14,431 nucleotides of DNA from Patescibacteria group bacterium (GTDB lineage Bacteria; Patescibacteriota; Minisyncoccia; Phycocordibacterales; DATDWN01). The notes under the pieces are model-generated. The model made no database searches, was not told where the DNA came from, and was given only the letters and a program-made list of their open reading frames with translations. The position numbers were made by a program, and so were the translations under genes. How positions within the stretch are numbered: position 1 is the stretch's first letter; each line of letters begins with the position of its first letter. Below, piece after piece: positions 1 to 5,441 of this stretch. The stretch lies in assembly GCA_030917185.1 (NCBI GenBank), contig JAUPVF010000022.1:1-14431 (forward strand). The letters run 5' to 3'.

Positions 1-1447
1 GGCATTTTGTATTAACCCATTTTGAGATACTTGCAAGAGGAGACTCCCCGGTGTCTGTTGGTTCATACCGAGTAACTTTTGGCAATGTCAGTGGCAAATC
101 TTTTTCTTTTAATGGCACAACCCCACACACATCACAATGGACAACGGGAATTGGTTCACCCCAGTATCTCTGTCGTGAAAAAACCCAGTCACGAAGTTTG
201 AATTTGGTCACCCATTTTCCACCAACAAATTTTGTGATTTCTTTTTTAACTACATCAGAATCTTTATTAGAAAATTGAGCAGAATCTAATAAAATACCCT
301 GCCCAGTATAGACAGCACTCGTATCACCACCAAAAATAACTTTCTTCACTGGTAAATTATATTTCTGCGCAAAAGCAAAATCACGTTCATCATGTGCCGG
401 TACTGCCATAACCGCTCCTGTACCATATGACCCGAGAACATAGTCTGCAACAAACACAGGTATGAACTCTTGATTTGCAGGGTTAATCGCCTGAACACCC
501 TTCAATTCAACACCTGTTTTTTCCTTACCTTCATCTCCGCGTTCAATCTCTGATTTATTTTTTGAATCAGAAATATATTTTTCTACTTCCTGCCAATTAT
601 GGATGTTAGATTTCCATCCTTGTATATATGGATGTTCTGGAGCAAGTACAACATATGTCGCACCAAAAATGGTGTCTGGACGTGTTGTGAACACTTTTAT
701 TTTTTCGTCGCTATTTTTTACTCCAAACTCAATTTCTGCTCCCTCAGATCGTCCAATCCAATTTCTCTGTTGGAGTTTAATTTTTTCTAAATAGTTAACC
801 GTGTCCAAATCCTTATCCAAACGATCTGCATATTTTGTAATACGCAACATCCATTGTTCCTTTTCTCTTTTCTCTACCGGTGTACCACATCTTTCACAGC
901 AACCATTTACAACTTCCTCGTTTGCCAAACCAATCTTGTCTTTCGGGCACCAGTTGATATTGATTTTTGCTTTGTACGCCAAATCATGTTTCAAAAACTG
1001 CAAAAAAATCCATTGTGTCCATTTGTAGTATTTTGGATCAGTTGTGTTTACCTCTCGAGACCAATCAAACGAAAAACCGATTGATTTTAATTGGCGGCGA
1101 AATGTGTCTGTGTTTTTTTTCGTAACTTTGTCCGGAGCAATACCTGTTTTAATAGCATAATTTTCCGTTGGCAAACCAAATGCATCCCAACCAATCGGAT
1201 ACAACACGTTGTACCCTTCAGCCCGACGTTTACGAGCGATGACATCCATGGCTGTATTACTACGAACATGACCAACATGAAGTCCGTCACCAGAGGGATA
1301 CGGAAATTCAATCAATCCATAAAATTTTGGTTTTTTAGATGTGTCAGATGCCTTAAATACACCTTTTGTCTCCCACACTTTCTGCCACTTCCCTTCAATC
1401 TTTTTATGATCGTATTCGCGCGTATGTGCCTTTTTTGATGTAGCCAT
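1..1447 (-). CDS. leuS: Leucyl-tRNA synthetase, N-terminal part (cut by window edge)
   Basis: Class I aminoacyl-tRNA synthetase that charges tRNA-Leu in the cytoplasm. I translated 482 residues by hand from ATG at 1447. The HIGH signature is HVGH at residues 57-60 in the context PYPSGDGLHVGH, followed by YPIGWDAFGLPTE (83-95). The zinc-type insert starts at NWCPKD (165) with cysteines 183, 184 and 187. The CP1 editing domain spans roughly 222-415 and shows TTRPDTIFG (254-262) and GTGAVMAVPAHDERDFA (343-359). SRQRYWGEPIP (424-434) returns to the catalytic core. The KMSKS loop and anticodon-binding region lie outside the window. The start is supported by this N-terminus and by a promoter that puts transcription only a few bases before the ATG. 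No Shine-Dalgarno sequence is obvious at the right distance. The frame is open throughout. Confidence 0.97.
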   Translation of the reverse strand, partial: MATSKKAHTREYDHKKIEGKWQKVWETKGVFKASDTSKKPKFYGLIEFPYPSGDGLHVGHVRSNTAMDVIARKRRAEGYNVLYPIGWDAFGLPTENYAIKTGIAPDKVTKKNTDTFRRQLKSIGFSFDWSREVNTTDPKYYKWTQWIFLQFLKHDLAYKAKININWCPKDKIGLANEEVVNGCCERCGTPVEKREKEQWMLRITKYADRLDKDLDTVNYLEKIKLQQRNWIGRSEGAEIEFGVKNSDEKIKVFTTRPDTIFGATYVVLAPEHPYIQGWKSNIHNWQEVEKYISDSKNKSEIERGDEGKEKTGVELKGVQAINPANQEFIPVFVADYVLGSYGTGAVMAVPAHDERDFAFAQKYNLPVKKVIFGGDTSAVYTGQGILLDSAQFSNKDSDVVKKEITKFVGGKWVTKFKLRDWVFSRQRYWGEPIPVVHCDVCGVVPLKEKDLPLTLPKVTRYEPTDTGESPLASISKWVNTKC

Positions 1448-1456
1448 GATGTCCAC

Positions 1457-1485
1457 ATAATACCTCAAAACTTCCAACTCAGCAA
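1457..1485 (-). promoter_or_regulatory. leuS promoter, predicts near-leaderless mRNA
   Basis: On the minus strand TTGCTG (1485-1480), a 17-base spacer and TATTAT (1462-1457) end 9 bases before the leuS ATG. A start site 6-8 bases after the -10 would leave a leader of about 1-4 bases. The -35 overlaps the end of the preceding terminator hairpin. Confidence 0.5.
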
Positions 1486-1513
1486 AAACAGCAAGGACAT
1501 CCTTGCTGTTTTT
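1484..1513 (-). terminator. Rho-independent terminator after the DUF5671 gene
   Basis: Near-perfect inverted repeat: AAAAACAGCAAGGA (1484-1497), two bases, then its complement (1500-1513). On the minus strand it follows the stop of the 1535-2488 gene by about 20 bases and ends in a T run. It separates that gene from leuS. Confidence 0.8.
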
Positions 1514-1534
1514 AATCTGTAAAACACTCAATTG

Positions 1535-2488
1535 TTATCGGATAGGAGCCGGAATACCTTTTTGTTGATCAACTGTTCGAGGGAAACAATACTGCCCTGC
1601 TGGATGGGTCCAGTTTGCATTATAACCACCAATATACATCGTTTTATTATTCACATCATCCTGTGAATCCTTGTTGAAAACCGCACAGAGTTTATAATTC
1701 GCCACATCTACTTTTTCATACACATAACTTACACCTGTCTGTGGATCCTTTGCGTTCAAGTAGTACGCCATACCTGTTATATCTGCCATAGTTTCCGGTA
1801 ATGTGTTTTTTGAATAATAATATGACTGAACTTGGCTATCAAGGTTTTGTAAATCGCTGATTTTCTGAATATCGTATTTGAACAACTGTTGGGTACGAGG
1901 TGAACCAATAACCACAAATCCCCAGATGATAGAGGCAATGACAAATACTAGCGCAATCCCAAGCCAAATTTTTCTAGATAGTGATGAGAGTCGATTGCGA
2001 ATATCAGAAATGTAATACATGAATACACCACATGCCACCAGAAGTACCACAAGGGCTTTCAAGAGAAAGGCAGTGCTCAATTCTTGTCCATCAAGAAAAT
2101 AGTACAACACTGTCACCAAATCCCCTGCAGAAACAAGTCCAGCAATGAACAGGGTAATAAATGTCAGCCATCGACGAACATTAACGTGTCGTTTATCTGG
2201 CTCTGTCATAAATCCTTTTTCCAAAATCCACATCAATAAAACGTAGATGGGAAAGAAAATGATCAGTGTTGCGACCGGGAAACTGATTGAACTACTACCA
2301 AAATACTGGTACGCATTGGTGATTTTAGGAAATGCTGTGTTAATAACGGTAAATAACAAGTTAATAAGAGCAACCACCACTGTATACAGTGCCACGATAG
2401 CACCGAGATTGAGAAAAAAATCTTTCGCAGATGTTTTTGCCTGCCCCGAACTCATTGAGGGGGTTTTTTGTATTTGATTTGGTTCCAT
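1535..2488 (-). CDS. DUF5671-type membrane protein with pseudopilin-like C-terminal domain
   Basis: 317 residues. After a hydrophilic, Ser/Thr-rich N-terminus there are five hydrophobic segments at about 25-50, 68-90, 107-132, 140-160 and 173-195. A soluble tail of about 120 residues follows. The membrane part resembles the DUF5671 family, frequent in Parcubacteria and of unknown function. The tail (about 205-305: ISDLQNLDSQVQSYYYSKN, LPETMADI, YYLNAKDPQTGVSYVYEK) has the spacing of the soluble part of type II secretion pseudopilins, including the D-P-x-T-G-x-x-Y-x-Y turn. This is inferred from pattern, with no alignment run. There is no prepilin signal, so it should be a fixed membrane protein with an exposed domain. 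It is transcribed alone, with its own promoter and terminator. AAGG lies just before the ATG at 2488. Confidence 0.8.
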   Translation of the reverse strand: MEPNQIQKTPSMSSGQAKTSAKDFFLNLGAIVALYTVVVALINLLFTVINTAFPKITNAYQYFGSSSISFPVATLIIFFPIYVLLMWILEKGFMTEPDKRHVNVRRWLTFITLFIAGLVSAGDLVTVLYYFLDGQELSTAFLLKALVVLLVACGVFMYYISDIRNRLSSLSRKIWLGIALVFVIASIIWGFVVIGSPRTQQLFKYDIQKISDLQNLDSQVQSYYYSKNTLPETMADITGMAYYLNAKDPQTGVSYVYEKVDVANYKLCAVFNKDSQDDVNNKTMYIGGYNANWTHPAGQYCFPRTVDQQKGIPAPIR

Positions 2489-2516
2489 GACCTTAAGTTT
2501 ATTTGGTAATACTTAG

Positions 2517-2525
2517 ATTATACCA
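2517..2525 (-). promoter_or_regulatory. Extended -10 promoter of the DUF5671 gene
   Basis: TGGTATAAT on the minus strand, 28 bases before the ATG at 2488. It is back to back with the plus-strand promoter at 2538-2565, so the two units diverge from a shared spacer of about 50 bases. No good -35 is visible, as expected for a TGn-type -10. Confidence 0.55.
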
Positions 2526-2537
2526 TACAAAAAATTC

Positions 2538-2565
2538 TTGACATATAGATCATGTAATATATACT
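2538..2565 (+). promoter_or_regulatory. Strong sigma70-type promoter of the small RNA
   Basis: TTGACA (2538-2543), a 16-base spacer and TATACT (2560-2565). The expected start is about 2572. It is one of the two best -35/-10 pairs in the window. The other, at 3575-3602, has the same boxes and the same spacer length. Confidence 0.75.
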
Positions 2566-2571
2566 GGTTAT

Positions 2572-2776
2572 ATGGGAACAACAAAAGTTCGCCTACTAAA
2601 CACACCGCCGGTCCGTTAAACCAATCGCGTCTAGGTGGTGACGGTTTGGCGACCCATTAGAGGGTCGTGTTTACACCGATCTAGAAACAGGGTGGTGACT
2701 ACGATACCACCCTGGCAATAATAACCCATAATAATTGGGAACCATGGCGTCAGCGAAAGCAGACGCCATTTCTTTT
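2572..2776 (+). ncRNA. Structured small RNA of unknown family, about 200 nt
   Basis: No open reading frame fits here, yet a strong promoter and an intrinsic terminator bracket a sequence full of consistent helices. The pairings I can draw are these. (1) A closing helix, ATGGG 2572-2576 with CCCAT 2725-2729. (2) AAACA 2598-2602 with TGTTT 2668-2672. (3) CACCGCC 2603-2609 with GGTGGTG 2634-2640. (4) GTTAAACC 2615-2622 with GGTTTGGC 2643-2650, which makes an H-type pseudoknot with (3). (5) A hairpin, CGACCC/GGGTCG at 2650-2667, competing with (4) for base 2650. (6) A 9-bp hairpin at 2688-2714 with a 9-base loop. The 3' end is a GAAA-capped terminator. I do not recognise 6S, SRP, RNase P, tmRNA or T-box signatures. 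It could be a trans-acting RNA or a leader element upstream of the DUF1653 gene. Confidence 0.65.
2744..2776 (+). terminator. Intrinsic terminator of the small RNA
   Basis: ATGGCGTC (2744-2751) pairs with GACGCCAT (2762-2769). The inside closes as GC-GAAA-GC after one A-A mismatch, and the tail is TTCTTTT. The DUF1653 promoter follows immediately. Confidence 0.85.
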
Positions 2777-2779
2777 GCA

Positions 2780-2788
2780 TGATATAAT
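2780..2788 (+). promoter_or_regulatory. Extended -10 promoter of the DUF1653 gene
   Basis: TGATATAAT ends 9 bases before the ATG at 2798, which predicts a leaderless or nearly leaderless transcript. It sits directly after the small-RNA terminator tail, so the downstream gene need not depend on read-through. Confidence 0.55.
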
Positions 2789-2797
2789 TCAGATATT

Positions 2798-3043
2798 ATG
2801 AACAAAATAGAAATTGGGCAAACATATACGCATTATAAAGGTACAAAAGTAAAAGTATTAGCCGAAGTATTGCATAGTGAGACCCTAGAACCCATGACCA
2901 TATATATTCACCTTGAGGATGGTGGTATGTGGGCACGACCAACAAAAATGTTTTTGGAAAAAGTTTCCGTAGGAAATCAAAAGATTCCCCGATTCAAAAA
3001 AACACCAAGCAAATTAAAAATAAAACCAAATAAGAAGAAGTAA
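2798..3043 (+). CDS. DUF1653 domain protein
   Basis: 81 residues. The segment HYKGTKVKVL, then HSETLEPMTIY, then a DGGMWARPTKMFLE ending (about residues 12-54) is the DUF1653 signature. This is a small beta-barrel-like family in many bacteria, typically H-Y-K-G-x-x-Y-x-V, H-S-E-T and W-x-R-P-x-x-M-F. Its function is unknown. A lysine-rich tail of about 25 residues, ending in KPNKKK, follows the domain and may bind nucleic acid; that is inference. The ATG lies 9 bases after a -10 box with no Shine-Dalgarno sequence. It converges on the flavoprotein gene, with 3 bases between the stop codons. Confidence 0.88.
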   Translation: MNKIEIGQTYTHYKGTKVKVLAEVLHSETLEPMTIYIHLEDGGMWARPTKMFLEKVSVGNQKIPRFKKTPSKLKIKPNKKK

Positions 3044-3046
3044 CAT

Positions 3047-3496
3047 TTATAAGACTATCATCTTTTGTTTGTTATCAAATCCGAAATTCTCTTCATCATT
3101 CAACTCTATGAATTCTGGGCTTAACTCATACCAACTATATCCGTTCTTGAGGATGTTTGATATTTGAGATGGTTTTGGTTTACCACGTCTCGTTACATAT
3201 TTGATTGCAAGATCAGGTCTCATCAAACCCAATTTTCGTACCGTACCAGACATCTGTAACCCTAGATTGGGCGTTCCAAAGTTGTAATTTAATTCTATTG
3301 TTGCTGCAATTTTTGGATTATTTTCTATGGACTTTGAGTGTCGGCATTTTGGATCTGACATCCAATAAATCTTGAAATTATCATCGGATACATATCTAAC
3401 ATCAGAAACCCATACCCCACCATCATCAACAGTTCCAATACTAAGCAAGTATCCTCTTTCTAAAACCTCACTTATTCTTTTTTTTATATCCGACAT
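3047..3496 (-). CDS. Pyridoxamine 5'-phosphate oxidase-like FMN-binding split-barrel protein
   Basis: 149 residues. The N-terminal two thirds follow the split-barrel pattern: a short helix (1-14), a YLLSIGTVDDGGVWVSDVRY strand pair (16-35), IYWMSDPKCRHSKSIENNPK (about 43-62, the typical S-x-x-H-x-x-N-I-x-x-N-P region) and AATIELNYNFG (64-74). This family binds FMN or F420, or acts as general stress or heme-related proteins. The true substrate cannot be told from sequence. It is unlikely to be the vitamin B6 enzyme itself because the PdxH C-terminal signature is absent. The start at 3496 is supported by a promoter ending 6 bases upstream. Confidence 0.82.
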   Translation of the reverse strand: MSDIKKRISEVLERGYLLSIGTVDDGGVWVSDVRYVSDDNFKIYWMSDPKCRHSKSIENNPKIAATIELNYNFGTPNLGLQMSGTVRKLGLMRPDLAIKYVTRRGKPKPSQISNILKNGYSWYELSPEFIELNDEENFGFDNKQKMIVL

Positions 3497-3502
3497 AATT
3501 CA

Positions 3503-3531
3503 ATTATATCTCCATCCCCAATATTTAACAA
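3503..3531 (-). promoter_or_regulatory. Promoter of the split-barrel flavoprotein gene
   Basis: On the minus strand TTGTTA (3531-3526), 17 bases and TATAAT (3508-3503) end 6 bases before the ATG at 3496. Transcription should start at or next to the A of the start codon. Confidence 0.6.
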
Positions 3532-3574
3532 AAATAAGTGCCATTTTGGGTACTGATTACCTGTTTGGTACGAC

Positions 3575-3602
3575 TTGACAAAACTCAAATATCAATTATA
3601 CT
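3575..3602 (+). promoter_or_regulatory. Strong promoter with no coding gene downstream
   Basis: TTGACA (3575-3580), a 16-base spacer and TATACT (3597-3602), the same architecture as the small-RNA promoter at 2538-2565. The expected start is about 3609, just before the heptamer repeats. Confidence 0.65.
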
Positions 3603-3613
3603 TACCGCAGATT

Positions 3614-3662
3614 CCGTTTTCCGTTTTCCGTTTTCCGTTTTCCGTTTTCCGTTTTCCGTTTT
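3614..3662 (+). repeat. Tandem repeat, seven exact copies of CCGTTTT
   Basis: Seven perfect 7-bp units lie end to end (starts 3614, 3621, 3628, 3635, 3642, 3649, 3656), then a partial CCG. The unit length is not a multiple of three and the array is outside any gene. It is a candidate slippage-prone locus. Confidence 0.97.
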
Positions 3663-3695
3663 CCGCTACTTCGGCTTCGGTTGTTCCGTTTTCCT

Positions 3696-3753
3696 AAGCC
3701 TCTTTAATGTAATGTGGCAACAAACCGCAAAGCAAACAAAGGGGCTTTTCTCT
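3696..3753 (+). terminator. Branched terminator-like stem
   Basis: AAGCCTCTTT (3696-3705) pairs with AAAGGGGCTT (3738-3747), 10 bp with one G-U. It encloses a second stem, TGTGG (3713-3717) with CCGCA (3725-3729). The tail TTTTCTCTT makes it a plausible intrinsic terminator for the preceding repeat RNA. Confidence 0.5.
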
Positions 3754-3855
3754 TGCTCAAATCCTAGACTCTATATCACCACCATATCTCAACTTGACTT
3801 TATTTCTAATAGAAAGTAGACTGTACCAAGTCAATTATGAGAGTGAAATTTGTAC

Positions 3856-3897
3856 ATACCCCCGATGTCCATGTGGCAGGAAGGGGTATTTTATTTC
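3856..3897 (+). terminator. Orphan terminator-like hairpin
   Basis: ATACCCC (3856-3862) pairs with GGGGTAT (3883-3889), and a T-rich tail follows to about 3897. No gene ends just upstream on the plus strand. It may back up termination of the repeat RNA, or be chance. Confidence 0.35.
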
Positions 3898-3926
3898 TAA
3901 CCCCCTAAAATCTACACACCATTCAG

Positions 3927-3943
3927 CCCGCCTAGTGAGCGGG
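3927..3943. repeat. Hairpin, first copy of the CGCYTRGTGAGCG motif
   Basis: CCCGC (3927-3931) pairs with GCGGG (3939-3943) around the loop CTAGTGA. The core matches the hairpin 44 bases downstream at all but two positions, although the outer stem bases differ. Confidence 0.6.
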
Positions 3944-3970
3944 ATTCAAAATATAAATACGTATCCGTTC

Positions 3971-3991
3971 GATTCGCTTGGTGAGCGAATC
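3971..3991. repeat. Hairpin, second copy of the CGCYTRGTGAGCG motif
   Basis: GATTCGCT (3971-3978) pairs with AGCGAATC (3984-3991), 8 perfect bp with a 5-base loop. It stands 5 bases beyond the long palindrome and so would lie in the ychF 3' untranslated RNA. Confidence 0.65.
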
Positions 3992-3996
3992 TCAGG

Positions 3997-4050
3997 GTGA
4001 TTGAATTTAGAATTTAATGCTGTACAGCATTAAATTCTAAATTCAATCAC
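3997..4050. repeat. Perfect 54-bp palindrome overlapping the end of ychF
   Basis: I checked all 27 pairs from the centre (4023/4024) outwards. There is no mismatch and no spacer. The right arm holds the last six codons and stop of ychF, and the left arm is their exact inverted copy. In ychF mRNA it would form a long AU-rich hairpin. No T run follows on the minus strand, so it is not a textbook intrinsic terminator. Confidence 0.97.
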
Positions 4051-5127
4051 ATCCCCATCCTTTACCACGTACTCCTTGCCTTCTGTACGGACCAGTCCTT
4101 TTTCACGAGCAGTAGCAAATGAACCAGCAGATAATAAATCTGTATTATGTATAACCTCTGCACGTATAAACTTGTCACGAAAATCAGTGTGTATAGCCAT
4201 ACCAGCAACCGGAGCGGTTGAGTCACGCAGTATCGTCCATGCACGAGTCTCGTCTTCTCCAGTTGTGAAATATGTAATCAAATTTAATAGTGCATACCCC
4301 CCTTTGATCAACGCATTGATACCATCATCGTGCCCACCCAATTCTGTCCGGAACATTTCTTTTTCTTCGCCTTCCAAATCCTTCAATTCCTCTTCAATAC
4401 GTGCATCTACAACAACCCACTGAAAATTATTTGCTTTCATAAAATCTAACAATTCTGCATATCGCGGATCATTCATTTCATCCAAATTTTTTCCACCAGC
4501 TTTTTTATTAAACGCATACATAATCGGTTTTGCACTTAATAAATGAAGATTTTTGACAACCACTGATTCTTTTTCATCCAGATGAAGTGAATTAACCAAC
4601 TTACCCTCCTTTAGATGTTTTTCTATTTTTTGTAATACCTCATGTTCAAACATGGCAACCTTATCACCTTTTTTCACCTCTTTCTGAATAGTACCGATAC
4701 GTTTCGCCACTGTTTCCTCATCAGCAAGTACTAACTCTAGGTTAATAACTTCAATATCAGATACTGGGTTTACCGCATTATGCACATGGATGATTTTGTC
4801 ATCTTCAAAAATCCGTACCACCTCAACAATCGCATCTACTTCACGGATATTTTGTAAAAATTTATTACCCAACCCTTCCCCCTCACTTGCACCCTTAACC
4901 AAGCCAGCAATATCAACAAACTCAACCACTGCCGGGATGGTTTTTTTTGATTTGCTAAATTCAGACAGTTTCCACAATCTCTCATCAGGCACAGGAACAA
5001 TCCCTACTGATGGATCTATGGTACAAAACGGATAATTTTCAGCAGACACCGACTTTTTTGTCAGTGCATTAAATAATGTGGATTTCCCCACATTTGGTAG
5101 ACCAACAATACCGATTGATAGTTGCAT
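4030..5127 (-). CDS. ychF: Ribosome-associated P-loop NTPase YchF (OLA1/Obg family)
   Basis: 365 residues, full family length. The P-loop is GLPNVGKST (9-17), switch II is DIAGLVKGASEGEGLG (72-87), a helical coiled segment covers about 125-190, and a TGS domain (about 280-363) ends in KDGDVIEF. YchF is a soluble, ribosome-linked ATPase/GTPase implicated in stress and translation control. The specificity motif after KPIMYA reads NKKA (207-210). Family members normally have NxxE, whose Glu favours ATP, and canonical GTPases have NKxD, so this copy has neither. The start at 5127 follows its own promoter by 7 bases. The gene lies 15 bases behind a small basic protein gene, and its last codons form half of a perfect palindrome. 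Confidence 0.97.
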   Translation of the reverse strand: MQLSIGIVGLPNVGKSTLFNALTKKSVSAENYPFCTIDPSVGIVPVPDERLWKLSEFSKSKKTIPAVVEFVDIAGLVKGASEGEGLGNKFLQNIREVDAIVEVVRIFEDDKIIHVHNAVNPVSDIEVINLELVLADEETVAKRIGTIQKEVKKGDKVAMFEHEVLQKIEKHLKEGKLVNSLHLDEKESVVVKNLHLLSAKPIMYAFNKKAGGKNLDEMNDPRYAELLDFMKANNFQWVVVDARIEEELKDLEGEEKEMFRTELGGHDDGINALIKGGYALLNLITYFTTGEDETRAWTILRDSTAPVAGMAIHTDFRDKFIRAEVIHNTDLLSAGSFATAREKGLVRTEGKEYVVKDGDVIEFRI

Positions 5128-5134
5128 AACTTAC

Positions 5135-5163
5135 AGTATTGCTTATTTTTTCTTCTTTTTCAA
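5135..5163 (-). promoter_or_regulatory. ychF promoter inside the preceding small gene
   Basis: On the minus strand TTGAAA (5163-5158), 17 bases and AATACT (5140-5135) end 7 bases before the ychF ATG, which predicts leaderless mRNA. The -35 and spacer overlap the lysine codons ending the 37-residue gene, so ychF may also be read from the upstream promoter. Confidence 0.45.
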
Positions 5164-5256
5164 TGCGAGGCGTACTTTTTTAATTGCCAATCGCTTTTTG
5201 GTTTTATGAGAACGTGATGTTCTATTTTTTGTATTTGTCGCTAATCTTTTTGCCAT
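5143..5256 (-). CDS. 37-residue highly basic small protein, unknown
   Basis: Reading ATG at 5256 to TAA at 5143 gives MAKRLATNTK, NRTSRSHKTK, KRLAIKKVRL, ALKKKKK. Seventeen of 37 residues are Lys or Arg, with no acidic residue, cysteine or aromatic residue. A TATAAT box lies 9 bases before the ATG and ychF starts 15 bases after the stop. The composition and the pairing with a ribosome-associated NTPase suggest an rRNA- or nucleic-acid-binding peptide, comparable in size and charge to bTHX or bL34. It lacks recognisable signatures of either, so I give no name. It could also be a fortuitous frame, but promoter, start and tight spacing all agree. Confidence 0.65.
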   Translation of the reverse strand: MAKRLATNTKNRTSRSHKTKKRLAIKKVRLALKKKKK

Positions 5257-5265
5257 ATACCCATG

Positions 5266-5271
5266 ATTATA
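5266..5271 (-). promoter_or_regulatory. -10 box of the 37-residue gene
   Basis: TATAAT on the minus strand ends 9 bases before the ATG at 5256. No convincing -35 is seen. The spacing matches the leaderless pattern of neighbouring genes. Confidence 0.4.
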
Positions 5272-5332
5272 CACTGTATATGTGAAGAAAGATAGTTGTT
5301 TTTGGCCAATTTTAGACCTGTGTATAAAGTAC

Positions 5333-5361
5333 TGTACAAATACATAATTATGGTGTATAAT
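5333..5361 (+). promoter_or_regulatory. Promoter of the TIG-domain protein gene
   Basis: TGTACA (5333-5338), 17 bases and TATAAT (5356-5361). The expected start near 5368 gives a leader of about 74 bases ending in an AAGGG ribosome-binding site 7 bases before the ATG. Confidence 0.45.
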
Positions 5362-5441
5362 ATGTGCAGTTATAGATTGTCCTTTTACATAGATTTGTAT
5401 TGAGAAATGTAAGAGAAAAGTTTTGAAGAAAGGGAAAAAAG

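Larger units (their letters stand above)
3609..3753 (+). ncRNA. Putative second small RNA carrying heptamer repeats
   Basis: A transcript of about 145 bases is predicted between the promoter at 3575-3602 and a stem ending in TTTTCTCTT. It contains seven CCGTTTT units, a short CCG..CGG-rich segment at 3663-3680, an isolated CCGTTTTCC (3686-3694) and a branched 3' stem. Reading frames crossing it are low-complexity and have no family resemblance. No known RNA family is recognised. An alternative is a fortuitous promoter next to a simple-sequence repeat. Confidence 0.4.
3754..3996. other. Non-coding stretch with hairpins
   Basis: I see no credible gene here. The stretch holds TTGACTT...AAGTCAA in inverted orientation (about 3794-3835), an ATACCCC...GGGGTAT stem, and two related hairpins before the palindrome at 3997. 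Reading frames through it have no start signals or recognisable protein features. It lies between the downstream ends of the repeat unit and ychF. Confidence 0.5.

Noticed and set aside
1091..1438. 115-codon plus-strand frame opposite leuS
   Set aside because: The opposite strand encodes well-conserved LeuS sequence, including the HIGH region, in an unbroken frame.
3614..3662. Heptamer array as a CRISPR or replication iteron set
   Set aside because: There are no spacers, so it is not CRISPR. No replication gene, DnaA box cluster or plasmid context is seen, so an origin cannot be supported.
3794..4000. Plus-strand reading frame of 68 codons in the ychF downstream region
   Set aside because: It has no promoter, start signal or protein-like composition, and it crosses several hairpins and repeats.
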